A stretch of DNA of 64,000 nt from an uncultured Prevotellaceae bacterium (GTDB lineage Bacteria > Bacteroidota > Bacteroidia > Bacteroidales > Muribaculaceae). Position numbers and translations under genes: made by a program. The notes beneath the pieces were generated by a model that did no database searches, was not told the origin of the DNA, and worked only from the letters and a program-made list of their open reading frames with translations. Shown piece after piece: positions 43,455 to 53,499 of the stretch; positions within the stretch are counted from its first letter, which is position 1, and each line of letters starts with the position of its first letter. The stretch lies in NCBI GenBank assembly GCA_900317325.1, contig ONGE01000005.1:1-64000 (forward strand), in the 5' to 3' direction.

Positions 43455-45455
43455 ATGAAGAATACAATTATTGCCGTCCTCGCAGCAACGGCGTTATCAT
43501 TCACTGCTATGGCACAGAACAGCAATTTCAACTACTCGGTCGACCGCTTTGCCGACATCGAGGTACTCCGCTACCAAGTGCCCGGATTCGAGGATCTCTC
43601 GCTCCAGCAGAAGGAGCTCGTTTATTACCTTACCGAGGCCGCCCTTAACGGTCGCGACATCCTGTTTGACCAGAACTGCAAGTACAACCTGATGGTGCGT
43701 CAGACCCTTGAGGAAATCTACCGCAACTACAATGGCAACAAGAGCGACAAGAATTTCATCGCCTTCGAGAAGTACCTCAAGCAGGTTTGGTTCGGCAATG
43801 GTATCCATCACCATTACTCGATGGACAAGTTCATCCCCGAATTTTCTAAGGATTTCTTTGACAAGCAGTTTGCTGCACTGCCCGGTGCCAAGAAGCGTGT
43901 CGATGAGAAGAAGGTGCTCGACCGCATCCTCTTTGACCCTGCTTTCATGGCCAAGCGCGTCAACCAGGCTGACGGCGAGGACCTGATCCTCACTTCGGCC
44001 TGCAACATGTATGAAGGCGTTACCCAGCAGGAAGTCGAGAACTTCTACAACAACCTCAAGGACACCACCGACCTCACCCCCATCTCTTGGGGCCTGAACT
44101 GCAAGGTGGTCAAGAAGAATGGCAAGGTGGTAGAGGAGCCCTATAAGGTGGGTGGTCTTTACAGCAAGGCTATCGAGAAGATCGTTTATTGGCTCCAGAA
44201 GGCAGCTACCGTGGCCGAGAACGAGGGCCAGCGCGCCTATATCAATGAGCTGATCAAGTTCTACCAGACCGGTTCGCTCAAGACCTTTGATGATTACAGC
44301 ATCATGTGGGCCGAGGAGACCAAGAGTGACGTGGACTTCATCAACGGCTTTATCGAGAGCTACGGCGATCCCCTGGGCATGACCGGCTCATGGGAGGGTA
44401 TGGTCAACTTCAAGGACAAGGCCGCCTCGCGCCGCTCCAAGCTCATCAGCGACAATGCTCAGTACTTCGAGAGCAATTCGCCCGTTGACAACCGCTTCAA
44501 GAAGAAAAACGTGAAGGGTGTGAGCGCCAAGGTCATCACCGCCGCCATCCTGGCCGGTGACAGCTATCCCTCGACTCCCATCGGCATCAACCTGCCCAAC
44601 AGCAACTGGATTCGTGCCGCTCACGGTTCCAAGTCGGTATCTATCGACAACATTACCGACGCCTATAACAAGGTGGCTGCAGGAACTGGTTTCAACGAGG
44701 AGTTTGCTTACAGCAACGAGGAGGTCGAGCTGATGAAGAAATATCTCGACATCGCCGACGCTCTGCATACCGACCTTCACGAGTGCCTCGGTCATGCTTC
44801 GGGACAATTGCTGCCCGGTGTTGACCCTGATGCCCTCAAGGCCTATGGCTCATCGCTCGAGGAAGGACGTGCCGACCTGTTCGCCCTGTATTACCTGGCC
44901 GATCCCAAGCTCGTTGAACTGGGAATCTTCCCCAACAACGATGTCTATAAAGCTGAGTACTACAAGTACATCATGAACGGCCTGATGACCCAGCTGACCC
45001 GCATCGTGCCTGGCAAGGACATCGAGGAGGCTCACATGCGCAACCGCAAGTTCATCAGCGAGTGGTGCTATCAGCATGGCAAGAAGGACAATGTCATCGA
45101 GTATGTGAAGCGCGACGGCAAGACCTACATCCGTGTCAACGACTACGAGAAGCTGCGTGACCTGTTCGCCCAGCTGTTGGCCGAGGTGCAGCGCATCAAG
45201 AGCGAGGGTGACTACGAGGCCGGACGCCAGCTCGTCGAGACCTACGGCGTGAAGGTTGACCCCGAGATCCACAAAGAGGTGCTTGCTCGCTACGAGGGTC
45301 TGAACATCGCCCCCTACAAGGGCTTTGTCAACCCCATCTACACTCCCGTGTATGACAAGAACGGCAAGCTCGTTGACGTGAAGGTATCTTATACCGAGGG
45401 CTACATCGACCAGATGATGCGCTACGGCCGCGACTACTCGCCGCTGACTCATTGA
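43455..45455 (+). CDS. Dipeptidyl-peptidase III-family (M49) zinc peptidase
   Basis: 666 residues with a signal peptide (TALSFTAMAQN). The zinc motif HExxxH is present as HECLGHASGQ (about residues 442-451). The second glutamate motif appears as SLEEGRADLFALYYL, matching EExRxD of the M49 family. Family members remove dipeptides from N-termini; Bacteroidetes forms carry a signal peptide and work in the periplasm. A stem-loop terminator follows at 45503-45540. Confidence 0.88.
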   Translation: MKNTIIAVLAATALSFTAMAQNSNFNYSVDRFADIEVLRYQVPGFEDLSLQQKELVYYLTEAALNGRDILFDQNCKYNLMVRQTLEEIYRNYNGNKSDKNFIAFEKYLKQVWFGNGIHHHYSMDKFIPEFSKDFFDKQFAALPGAKKRVDEKKVLDRILFDPAFMAKRVNQADGEDLILTSACNMYEGVTQQEVENFYNNLKDTTDLTPISWGLNCKVVKKNGKVVEEPYKVGGLYSKAIEKIVYWLQKAATVAENEGQRAYINELIKFYQTGSLKTFDDYSIMWAEETKSDVDFINGFIESYGDPLGMTGSWEGMVNFKDKAASRRSKLISDNAQYFESNSPVDNRFKKKNVKGVSAKVITAAILAGDSYPSTPIGINLPNSNWIRAAHGSKSVSIDNITDAYNKVAAGTGFNEEFAYSNEEVELMKKYLDIADALHTDLHECLGHASGQLLPGVDPDALKAYGSSLEEGRADLFALYYLADPKLVELGIFPNNDVYKAEYYKYIMNGLMTQLTRIVPGKDIEEAHMRNRKFISEWCYQHGKKDNVIEYVKRDGKTYIRVNDYEKLRDLFAQLLAEVQRIKSEGDYEAGRQLVETYGVKVDPEIHKEVLARYEGLNIAPYKGFVNPIYTPVYDKNGKLVDVKVSYTEGYIDQMMRYGRDYSPLTH

Positions 45456-45502
45456 ACCTTGATTCAGGACATGGAATAACCCACTGATGTGGGATTCTAA
45501 AG

Positions 45503-45540
45503 AAGTGGGACTTGTGAATCGACACAAGTCCCACTTTCTA
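45503..45540 (+). terminator. Rho-independent-like terminator after the M49 peptidase
   Basis: AAGTGGGACTTGTG and CACAAGTCCCACTT form a perfect 14-bp stem with a 6-base loop, followed by TTTCTATTTC. Confidence 0.8.
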
Positions 45541-45599
45541 TTTCTGTTGCAGGCAACAAAAACCGGGTGCATCAGCGCAGGAGACAGCAAACTTTGTAT

Positions 45600-45607
45600 T
45601 ATCTTTG
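45600..45607 (+). promoter_or_regulatory. -7 box TATCTTTG of the transglutaminase-like gene
   Basis: Perfect match. Transcription from about 45614 excludes the frame start at 45567 and points to the ATG at 45621 or 45633, with a leader of only about 7-20 bases. Confidence 0.6.
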
Positions 45608-45620
45608 TGCCGCTAACCCA

Positions 45621-48212
45621 ATGAATGAAACAATGAAAAGAATACTGTTGTCGCTATTGTTGATGTTGCCGCTCATCAACGCCGTGTCCCAAGAGTCACC
45701 TCAGGTAGCTGCCTTGCGCACGCCCAACCTGACCACTGTGCAGATGAGTGATCAAGAAGCTGAGTTCATGCGCTTCCTGTATGCCTATATGCCGATGGCC
45801 GATGTGACCGACTATACTGTTGAGTTCCATCTTGAGAACGTGCGCGCCACGCTGGAAGCCCGTGAGCAGATGCCGTGGGGCAAGACGGTGCCCGAACTGC
45901 TGTTCAAGCATTTTGTGCTACCGTTGCGCGTCAACAACGAGGCACTGGACCTGTCACGTCCCGTATTCTACCGTGAATTGAAAGAGCGTGTCCAGGGCAT
46001 GACTATGGAAGAAGCCATTCTCGAGGTCAACCATTGGTGCCATGAGCATGTGACCTACCAGCCCAGCGATTCCCGCACTTTGTCTCCGCTGGCCTGTATG
46101 AACACTGCAATCGGGCGTTGTGGCGAGGAATCGACCTTCACTGTCGCCGCCTTGCGTTCAATCGGCATTCCTGCCCGTCAGGTCTATACCCCGCGATGGG
46201 CCCACACCGATGACAACCACGCTTGGGTCGAAGCATGGGCCAATGGCCGCTGGCATTTCCTGGGCGCTTGTGAGCCCGAGGCGGTGCTTGACTTGGGTTG
46301 GTTCAATGCCCCCGCATCAAGGGCCCTGTTGATGCACACGCGGGCCTTCGGTGATTATCAGGGCCCCGAGGAGGTCATGTCACGCACCCGCAATTTCACA
46401 GAAATCAACCTTATCGGCAACTATGCCGCTACAGCCCGTGTCCAGGTTCAGGTGCTGGACCGCAGCGGCAACCCTGTTCCTGGCGCCAGGGTTGAGTTCC
46501 GCATCTACAATTATGCTGAATTCTATCCCGCTGCCACCAAGACGGCCGACGGCAAGGGCCGAGCATCACTCACTGCTGGCCGTGGCGACATGCTCGTGTG
46601 GGCCAGCAAGGATGGGTGGTATGGCTACAGAAAGGTGACTTTTGGTCAAGATTCCAAGGTGGAGATCACGCTCAACAAGAGCAACAGCCTCAAGAGCGGA
46701 CCCACCTACGAGACTATTGACATCACACCTCCCGTCGAGAAGGCTGTATTACCGTCGCTCAGCCCCGAAATGGTCGCTGCCAACAAGTACCGTTTGGCCC
46801 GTGAAGACTCCATACGCAAGGCCTATGAAGCCACCTTCCTGAACACCGAGAAGGCCCAAGAACTCTCTCCTGCGGCAGCTGGCTATCTGGTGAAGGCTCG
46901 CGGCAACTGGAGAACCGTTTTGGAGTTTGTGAACAAGCACAGCGACAACATGGATCGAGCGCTCGGTGTCCTCAGCGGATTAAACGACAAGGATAAGCGC
47001 GACGTGCCGATGGCGATACTTGAGGACGCCTTCAATGCTCGCAGCAGCCAGTTGAGTCAACGCGTGGAATATGAGATGATCACGTCCCCGTTCAAGACCG
47101 AGTTGCAGGACGCCTTTGATGCCGCCACCACAGCACAATTCCGCAACGACCCGTCGCAACTGGCCGCTTGGGTGCGTGACAATATCGCCTTGCACCCCGA
47201 GGAGAACGCGCTGCACATTGCCCAAACGCCAATGGGCGTGTGGCGTTCGCGCGTGACCGATGAGCGTGGTCGTGACATCTTCTTTGTGGATTTGGCCCGT
47301 TCACTTGATATCGAGGCCCGAAAAGATCCCGTCACCGGCAAGGTGCAGTATCGCCAGGGCGGTAAGTGGAAAGACGTCAACTTTGAGGGCGTGGAGCAGC
47401 AGAATGCTCCAACAGGCACACTCAAGTTGCGTTACACCCCCACCCCAACCCTCGATGACCCGAAGTATTACCACCACTTCACCCTTTCTCGCATCCTCGA
47501 CGACGGTACAACCAGGTTGCTGAATTATGATGAAGGTGATTCAGGTCTGGAAGATGGATCGTCGTGGAGCAATACGTTCCAAAACGGAACCACGCTGGAT
47601 GCCGGCACCTATATGCTCACCAGCGGCACTCGCGCCGCGAGCGGCAAGGTGCTTGTCGCCAATCGCATCTTCACTGTAAAACCTGGTGAAACCACGACCA
47701 TCAACCTGACCATGCGCCAGAGCGATGACATCGTGGCAGTGATCGGCAATTTTGATTCCGAATCCAAATTCCAGCTCCTTGACAATGACTTCAAGCCTGT
47801 TGCCGTCGACGAGGTCAGCATCCTGTCGCAGACGGGACGCGGCTACTTTATCGTTGGTTTGCTAGGTGTTGGACATGAACCCACCAATCATGCCATGCGT
47901 GACATCGCCTTGAAGAACAAGGAGTTCGACAAGTGGGGCCGTCCGCTGGTACTGCTGTTCGAGAGTGAAGCCGAGGCCTTGAAATACCGTCACGAGAACT
48001 ATGGCACCTTGCCTCGTAACATCATCTACGGCATCGATACCGAGGGCCGCATTCGTCACCAGATTGTTCAGGCAATGAAACTTAACAGCGAGTCGCAACT
48101 ACCCGTTTTCCTGCTTGCCGATACTTTCAATAGGGTGATGTTCTGCTCACAAGGATACACCATCGGCTTGGGAGAACAGTTGACGAAGGTCATTAACAAT
48201 CTTGATAAATGA
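45621..48212 (+). CDS. Exported transglutaminase-like protein
   Basis: 863 residues from the ATG at 45621 (the ATG at 45633 gives the more compact signal peptide MKRILLSLLLMLPLINAVSQ). A transglutaminase-like core lies at about 140-250: Cys in IGRCGEESTFTVAALRSIGIPARQVYT, His in DDNHAWVEAWANGRW, and a third-position candidate in HFLGACEPE. A carboxypeptidase-like beta domain follows (about 280-370; RVQVQVLDRSGNPVPGARVEF), then a long C-terminal region that includes a thioredoxin-like tail (about 760-860). It may process or bind peptides in the periplasm. It overlaps hydE by 4 bases. Confidence 0.75.
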   Translation: MNETMKRILLSLLLMLPLINAVSQESPQVAALRTPNLTTVQMSDQEAEFMRFLYAYMPMADVTDYTVEFHLENVRATLEAREQMPWGKTVPELLFKHFVLPLRVNNEALDLSRPVFYRELKERVQGMTMEEAILEVNHWCHEHVTYQPSDSRTLSPLACMNTAIGRCGEESTFTVAALRSIGIPARQVYTPRWAHTDDNHAWVEAWANGRWHFLGACEPEAVLDLGWFNAPASRALLMHTRAFGDYQGPEEVMSRTRNFTEINLIGNYAATARVQVQVLDRSGNPVPGARVEFRIYNYAEFYPAATKTADGKGRASLTAGRGDMLVWASKDGWYGYRKVTFGQDSKVEITLNKSNSLKSGPTYETIDITPPVEKAVLPSLSPEMVAANKYRLAREDSIRKAYEATFLNTEKAQELSPAAAGYLVKARGNWRTVLEFVNKHSDNMDRALGVLSGLNDKDKRDVPMAILEDAFNARSSQLSQRVEYEMITSPFKTELQDAFDAATTAQFRNDPSQLAAWVRDNIALHPEENALHIAQTPMGVWRSRVTDERGRDIFFVDLARSLDIEARKDPVTGKVQYRQGGKWKDVNFEGVEQQNAPTGTLKLRYTPTPTLDDPKYYHHFTLSRILDDGTTRLLNYDEGDSGLEDGSSWSNTFQNGTTLDAGTYMLTSGTRAASGKVLVANRIFTVKPGETTTINLTMRQSDDIVAVIGNFDSESKFQLLDNDFKPVAVDEVSILSQTGRGYFIVGLLGVGHEPTNHAMRDIALKNKEFDKWGRPLVLLFESEAEALKYRHENYGTLPRNIIYGIDTEGRIRHQIVQAMKLNSESQLPVFLLADTFNRVMFCSQGYTIGLGEQLTKVINNLDK

Positions 48213-49255
48213 TGATCAGGAATCTTGTTGACAAGTTGCGTCAGTGCCATGAATTGACTGCACGCGAGTATAGGGCTTTGCTCACCATGCGGGACCCGCA
48301 GGACATCGATTATTTGATGGCCCAAGCCCGCGAGGTGGCCCAGAAGCAATTCGGCACAATGATTTTCCTGCGAGGCCTTGTTGAGTTGTCCAATGTGTGC
48401 CGCAACGATTGCCTGTATTGCGGCATTCGTCGCAGTAATATAAAAGTCACCCGTTACACGCTCTCGCGTGAGCAGGTGCTGCAATGCTGTGAGCAGGGCT
48501 ATAAAACCGGATTCCGCACCTTTGTTCTGCAGGGCGGTGAATGGGGCGAAGAGCGCACACAATGGATAGCAGATCTCATTTCAGCTATCAGGAAATGCTG
48601 GCCTGACTGCGCTATCACCCTCTCGCTGGGCGAGCACCCTCGTGAGACCTATGCGCTGTGGCGTGAAGCCGGGGCCGATCGTTACCTGTTGCGTCACGAG
48701 ACGCACAACGAGCGGCTTTACAGTCTGCTGCATCCGCATGGCATGACAATCAGGCACCGTCTGCAGTGCCTCGACTGGCTCAAGGAACTGGGCTATCAGA
48801 CCGGAGCCGGTATCATGGTGGGGGCTCCCTATCAGTCGCTGGGCAGTATCGTCGAAGATATTCAATACCTCATTGATTTCAAGCCGCACATGATCGGCAT
48901 CGGACCTTTCATTCCGCAACACGACACGCCGTTTGCCCGTTTCCCGGCAGGCAGCGCCGACTTGACTGCACGGATGTATGCCATCTTGAGGCTAGCCCTA
49001 CCCCAGGCCTTGATTCCCAGCACCACCGCCATGGCCACAGTGGTGCCTGACGGCCGCTTACGAGGCATTCTGGCCGGAGCCAACGTGGTGATGCCTAATC
49101 TATCGCCCGAGGATAACCGCAAGCAGTATGCCCTGTATGACAACAAGGCCGCGCTGGGTGCCGAATCGGTGCAGGGTATCAAGCAACTGGCCGATGAGCT
49201 TGCAACGATCGGCTATGCCATCGATTGGTCTCGTGGCGATTCCCCCAATACATGA
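48209..49255 (+). CDS. hydE: [FeFe]-hydrogenase maturase HydE (radical SAM)
   Basis: 348 residues. The radical SAM cluster motif CxxxCxxC is present as SNVCRNDCLYCGIRRSN, followed by GYKTGFRTFVLQGGE, YLLRHETHNERLYSLLHP and PSTTAMATV, all typical of HydE rather than BioB. HydE uses a [4Fe-4S] cluster and SAM to help build the organometallic H-cluster of [FeFe]-hydrogenase together with HydF and HydG. Neither those genes nor a hydrogenase is in the window. The start ATGATG overlaps the previous stop. A terminator follows at 49259. Confidence 0.88.
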   Translation: MMIRNLVDKLRQCHELTAREYRALLTMRDPQDIDYLMAQAREVAQKQFGTMIFLRGLVELSNVCRNDCLYCGIRRSNIKVTRYTLSREQVLQCCEQGYKTGFRTFVLQGGEWGEERTQWIADLISAIRKCWPDCAITLSLGEHPRETYALWREAGADRYLLRHETHNERLYSLLHPHGMTIRHRLQCLDWLKELGYQTGAGIMVGAPYQSLGSIVEDIQYLIDFKPHMIGIGPFIPQHDTPFARFPAGSADLTARMYAILRLALPQALIPSTTAMATVVPDGRLRGILAGANVVMPNLSPEDNRKQYALYDNKAALGAESVQGIKQLADELATIGYAIDWSRGDSPNT

Positions 49256-49258
49256 AAA

Positions 49259-49294
49259 AAGCGGGTGCACTGCAATAACAATACACACCCGCTT
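49259..49294. terminator. Bidirectional terminator between hydE and trxA
   Basis: AAGCGGGTG and CACCCGCTT arms; on the minus strand the stem is followed by six T, so it is strongest for the thioredoxin gene and may also serve hydE. Confidence 0.75.
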
Positions 49295-49322
49295 GTTAAG
49301 CGACTTTTGCCTTGATAATTCT

Positions 49323-49640
49323 TTATAACAGGGCGTCAATCTTGGCGCACAGGGCATCGCGTGTGATGGTACCCACATGCTTGTCCACCATCTTGCCTTC
49401 CTTGTCGAAGAAGAGCATCGTGGGGATGTTGCGGATGCCAAACTCAAAACTGAGCTCATCGCCCTCGTCCACATTGTATTTGCCGATGATAGCACGATCC
49501 TCATAGACCGTGGCCAACTCCTCGACGATGGGAGCGATGCTGCGGCAGGGACCGCACCAGGGAGCCCAGAAATCAATCACTACGGGCTTGCCCGATTCCA
49601 GTAAACTCTTGTAGTTAGTGTCGTTAATTTCGATTGCCAT
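49323..49640 (-). CDS. trxA: Thioredoxin
   Basis: 105 residues, full thioredoxin length without signal peptide. The active site is FWAPWCGPCRSIAP, with cis-Pro in IRNIPTMLFFDKEG. It reduces disulfides in cytoplasmic proteins using electrons from thioredoxin reductase. Alone on the minus strand, followed by the terminator at 49259; dnaE lies 103 bases upstream. Confidence 0.93.
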   Translation of the reverse strand: MAIEINDTNYKSLLESGKPVVIDFWAPWCGPCRSIAPIVEELATVYEDRAIIGKYNVDEGDELSFEFGIRNIPTMLFFDKEGKMVDKHVGTITRDALCAKIDALL

Positions 49641-49743
49641 TGCTTTCTAGTTTTTTCAGTTAATAATATATAGTATTGTTGTTGATGTCACAGTCAGTTA
49701 TCTCGGCAAAAATGATGCCAACCAAGATAGTCTGCAGCACTGC

Positions 49744-52700
49744 CTAAATCCTTGCGTTGATTTTGAACTGGATGCCTGCTTCGTTCATGGCCTCCAGCAG
49801 GTGTTTGTCAAGCGAAATCAGCCGTTTGGACCGCAACATGACAAAATTGCCGTTGACGTGGTCACGCATCCTGAAGTAGAGTTCACAGCAATTGTCACCC
49901 TTGACGCCCAGGTTCTGTTTCAAGAAATTCACATTACCTAGGTCCTCGTCGGGCAAATTGATGAGCAGATTCCTCACCATCCTGCCCTTGAGGTTCTCCA
50001 GCAGGTCGATATTGCGCACGTTGAACCGCACTTTATCGCCATAGCCCTTCTCATAGGCGCCACGCACGACAATCGAGAGTCCGGGAACGCCGAATTTCTG
50101 GTAATCCACGAATTTGTTGCCGAACAGCATGAACTCGAATGAGCCCGTGTAGTCCTCGATCTTGAGGATGCCGAATTGTCCGCCTTTCTTGCCCATGCGC
50201 GTCTGGAAATCGACTACGATGCCACCCATCGTGAGTTCCTTGTCCAGCTCATCGGAACGCTTGTTCACCTCGGCCAGCGGCGTGTCACAGCCATAATTCA
50301 CTTCGATGAAATAAGGGTCGAGCGGATGGGCTGACAGATACATGCCCACCAGGTCGCGCTCGCGGTTCAGGCGCTCGAGCTGAGACCACGGCTCGGCTTT
50401 CGGAATCTCAGGAGTGGCCACTTCGATGGCGCCAAAGGCTCCGAAAAGAGAATTCTGCATTTCTTGCTGACTGGCTTGATAGCGTGCTCCGAATTTCATG
50501 AGCGTGTCGCTGAACACTTCGCCACGGGGATTCACCTCGAAGAAGTCCTCACGCTTGATTTCCTTGAAGTCGTCGAAGGCACCTGCCAGGGCCATCGATT
50601 CCAGAGCCTTGCGGTTGCAGGCGCCCTGGTTGAGGCGCTGAACAAAGTCGAAGATGTCCTTGTAGTTGCCGTTCTTGTCACGCTCGGCGACAATGGCATC
50701 GACACAGCTCACGCCCACACCCTTGATGCCGGCCAGACCGAAGCGGATGCGGCCGTCGCGGGTGGCGCTGAAGCTCTGGTAACTCTCGTTGATATTGGGA
50801 CCCAGCACCTCGATGCCCATCGAGCGGCACTCGTCCATGTATTTGGACAGTTTGTCCACGTCGTTGAGGTTGCTACTCAGCACGGCGGCCATATACTCGC
50901 TGGGGTAATTGGCCTTGAGGTAAGCGGTCTGATAGGCCACCCAGCTGTAGCAGGTGGCGTGCGACTTGTTGAAGGCGTAGGAAGCGAATTTCTTCCAGTC
51001 TTCCCAAATCTTGTTGAGCACCTTCTTGTCGTGTCCGTTTTTCTCACCTCCCTCATAGAACAGCGCCTCGAGCTCGTTCATCTTGTCGATCTGCTTCTTG
51101 CCCATCGCCTTACGCAAGGTGTCGCTCTGGCCTCGTGTGAAACCCGCCAGCTGTCGTGACAGCAGCATGACTTGCTCCTGATAGACGGTGATGCCGTAGG
51201 TCTCCTTGAGGTATTGCTCCATGCAGGGGATATCGTACTCGATGGGCTCATCGCCATGCTTGCGCTTGATAAACGATGGGATGTAGTCCATGGGGCCTGG
51301 GCGATAAAGGGCATTCATGGCAATCAGGTCCTCGAAGCAAGTGGGATGCAGGTCAATCAGATGCTTCTGCATGCCCGCCGACTCGAACTGGAATGTGGCC
51401 GACGTCTGGCCTTTGCAATACAACTCGTAGGTCTTGGGATCATCGATGGGGATTTTCTCGATATCGATGTCGATGCCGTGGTTGAGCTTGATGTTGGCCA
51501 GCGCCTCCTTGATGATGGAAAGGTTCTTCAGTCCCAGGAAGTCCATCTTGATCAGGCCGGTGCTCTCAATCACGCCGCCCTCATATTGGGTGACGATGAT
51601 GCGCTCGCCGTCGCTGTCGTTGGCGGTGCTCACGGGCACCCAGTCGGTGATGTCATCGCGTCCGATGATCACGCCGCAGGCGTGGACGCCGGTGCTGCGG
51701 ATGCTGCCCTCAAGCTTCTCAGCAAACTTGATGGTTTCGACCACGCGCGGGTCCTCGTTCTCAAGCTCGGCCTTGAAGTCGTTGAAGCATTCCAGGCAGT
51801 TTTTCACCGTGATCTTGTATTTCTTGCCGTTCTTGTCCTCAGGCATCTCGTTGGGCGACGAGGGTATGAACTTGGCCAGGCGGTTGCTCTCGGCCAGCGG
51901 CAGATCCTCGACACGGGCCACGTCCTTGATGGCGCTCTTGGCAGCCATCGTGCCGTAGGTTACAATATGAGCCACCTTCTCGGCACCGTATTTCTCGGTC
52001 ACATAGTTGAGCACGGCGGCACGCCCGTCGTCGTCAAAGTCGGTATCGATATCGGGCAATGAGATGCGGTCGGGGTTCAGGAAACGCTCGAACAGCAGGT
52101 CATATTTCATCGGGTCGATCTTGGTGATGCCCAGGCAATAGGCCACTGCAGAACCCGCAGCCGATCCGCGGCCGGGACCCACCGAGCAGCCCAACTTGGG
52201 TGCCATCCTGATGTAGTCCTGCACGATAAGGAAGTAGCCGGGGAAGCCCATGTTCTTGATGGTCTCCAGCTCAAAGTCGATGCGCTCACGGTGCTCGTCA
52301 TCCATATCCGGCCAACGCTCCTTGGCGCCCTCATAGACCAGATAGCGCAAATATTCGTCCTCGTCCTTGAAACCTTCGGGCAACGGGAAATCGGGCAGGA
52401 TGGGTTTATGGTCGATGCTGTAGATCTCTACTTTGTCGAGGATTTCGTTGGTGTTCTGCAGGGCCTCGGGGACGTCGGCAAACACCTGGTTCATCTCCTC
52501 GGTGGTTTTGAACCACTCCTGCTTGCTGTAAAGCATTGAGGATTCTTCCTTGAGAGTGCGGCCTGTCGAGACACAAATCAGGCGCTCGTGGGCATCGGCG
52601 TCATCCTCGTTGACAAAGTGGGAGTCGTTGGTGCACACCAGCTTCACGTCCAACTCGCGGGCCAGTTGCATGAGCACCTCATTCACCTCGCATTGCCGCA

Positions 52701-53295
52701 CGTAGGTCTCGTGGTTGGCGTTAGCAACGGTAGCCTTGTGGCGCTGCAATTCCAGATAGTAGTCGTCGCCGAACACACTCTTGAACCACTGAACGGTTTC
52801 GCGCGCCTGGTTCAGGCGGCCGTTCATGATGTGCTGCGGCACCTCGCCGCCCAGGCAGGCCGAGCAGCAGATGATGCCCTCGTGGTATTTCTCCAGCTCA
52901 CTGTGGTCGGTTCGGGGATGGTAATACATGCCCTCGGTCCAGCCGTGTGACACGATCTTGATCAGGTTCTTGTAGCCTTGCAGATTCTTGGCCAGCAGGA
53001 TCAGGTGGTTGCCCTTGTCGTTCTTGTCGTTGCGGTCATGACGATCGTTATTGGCGACATATACCTCGCAGCCGAAGATGGGCTTAAACAATTCCTTGTT
53101 TTCCTTCTTAAGACCTTTGTTGACCTTGGCGACATAGTCATGGAGTTCCTTGATGCCATACATGTTGCCGTGGTCGGTCAGCGCCATGCCGCGCATGCCG
53201 TCGGCTACAGCCTTATCAACCAAGGCCTTGACGGGTGCCATGCCGTCAAGGATAGAATATTGTGAGTGTACGTGCAGGTGTACAAAAGGTATCAT
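49744..53295 (-). CDS. dnaE: DNA polymerase III alpha subunit
   Basis: 1183 residues from the ATG at 53295 (MIPFVHLHVHSQYS); the longer frame adds a non-conserved extension. Order: PHP domain (HLHVHSQYSILDGM), polymerase palm with catalytic aspartates in LPDIDTDFDDDGR, fingers (YRPGPMDYIP), helix-hairpin-helix region, OB-fold (KKGGQFGILKIEDYTGSFE) and C-terminal tail. It is the replicative polymerase. A TAATTTTA box (one mismatch) lies about 36 bases upstream. Length and motifs are those of a complete DnaE. Confidence 0.97.
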   Translation of the reverse strand: MIPFVHLHVHSQYSILDGMAPVKALVDKAVADGMRGMALTDHGNMYGIKELHDYVAKVNKGLKKENKELFKPIFGCEVYVANNDRHDRNDKNDKGNHLILLAKNLQGYKNLIKIVSHGWTEGMYYHPRTDHSELEKYHEGIICCSACLGGEVPQHIMNGRLNQARETVQWFKSVFGDDYYLELQRHKATVANANHETYVRQCEVNEVLMQLARELDVKLVCTNDSHFVNEDDADAHERLICVSTGRTLKEESSMLYSKQEWFKTTEEMNQVFADVPEALQNTNEILDKVEIYSIDHKPILPDFPLPEGFKDEDEYLRYLVYEGAKERWPDMDDEHRERIDFELETIKNMGFPGYFLIVQDYIRMAPKLGCSVGPGRGSAAGSAVAYCLGITKIDPMKYDLLFERFLNPDRISLPDIDTDFDDDGRAAVLNYVTEKYGAEKVAHIVTYGTMAAKSAIKDVARVEDLPLAESNRLAKFIPSSPNEMPEDKNGKKYKITVKNCLECFNDFKAELENEDPRVVETIKFAEKLEGSIRSTGVHACGVIIGRDDITDWVPVSTANDSDGERIIVTQYEGGVIESTGLIKMDFLGLKNLSIIKEALANIKLNHGIDIDIEKIPIDDPKTYELYCKGQTSATFQFESAGMQKHLIDLHPTCFEDLIAMNALYRPGPMDYIPSFIKRKHGDEPIEYDIPCMEQYLKETYGITVYQEQVMLLSRQLAGFTRGQSDTLRKAMGKKQIDKMNELEALFYEGGEKNGHDKKVLNKIWEDWKKFASYAFNKSHATCYSWVAYQTAYLKANYPSEYMAAVLSSNLNDVDKLSKYMDECRSMGIEVLGPNINESYQSFSATRDGRIRFGLAGIKGVGVSCVDAIVAERDKNGNYKDIFDFVQRLNQGACNRKALESMALAGAFDDFKEIKREDFFEVNPRGEVFSDTLMKFGARYQASQQEMQNSLFGAFGAIEVATPEIPKAEPWSQLERLNRERDLVGMYLSAHPLDPYFIEVNYGCDTPLAEVNKRSDELDKELTMGGIVVDFQTRMGKKGGQFGILKIEDYTGSFEFMLFGNKFVDYQKFGVPGLSIVVRGAYEKGYGDKVRFNVRNIDLLENLKGRMVRNLLINLPDEDLGNVNFLKQNLGVKGDNCCELYFRMRDHVNGNFVMLRSKRLISLDKHLLEAMNEAGIQFKINARI

Positions 53296-53468
53296 ATCTC
53301 GATGTGAAGTTTTTGATTCAGATAGGGATTGTAAAATTACAGCTTTTCCCCAATCCACCAAAATAAAGTTATTAACAAGCGAATCATATCATTAATCTCT
53401 TCGTCTCAAAAATCCCTAATAGTGCCTCTAATTTGAAAATAAAAACATCTTGTTTGAATTTTTTATAT

Positions 53469-53476
53469 TATTTTTG
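53469..53476 (+). promoter_or_regulatory. -7 box TATTTTTG for the LecA-like membrane protein pair
   Basis: Perfect TAnnTTTG match, 23 bases before the ATG at 53500. A TTTG at 53452-53455 is closer than the usual -33 spacing. Confidence 0.55.
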
Positions 53477-53499
53477 CAAAAACTCAAAAACCGAATCTT

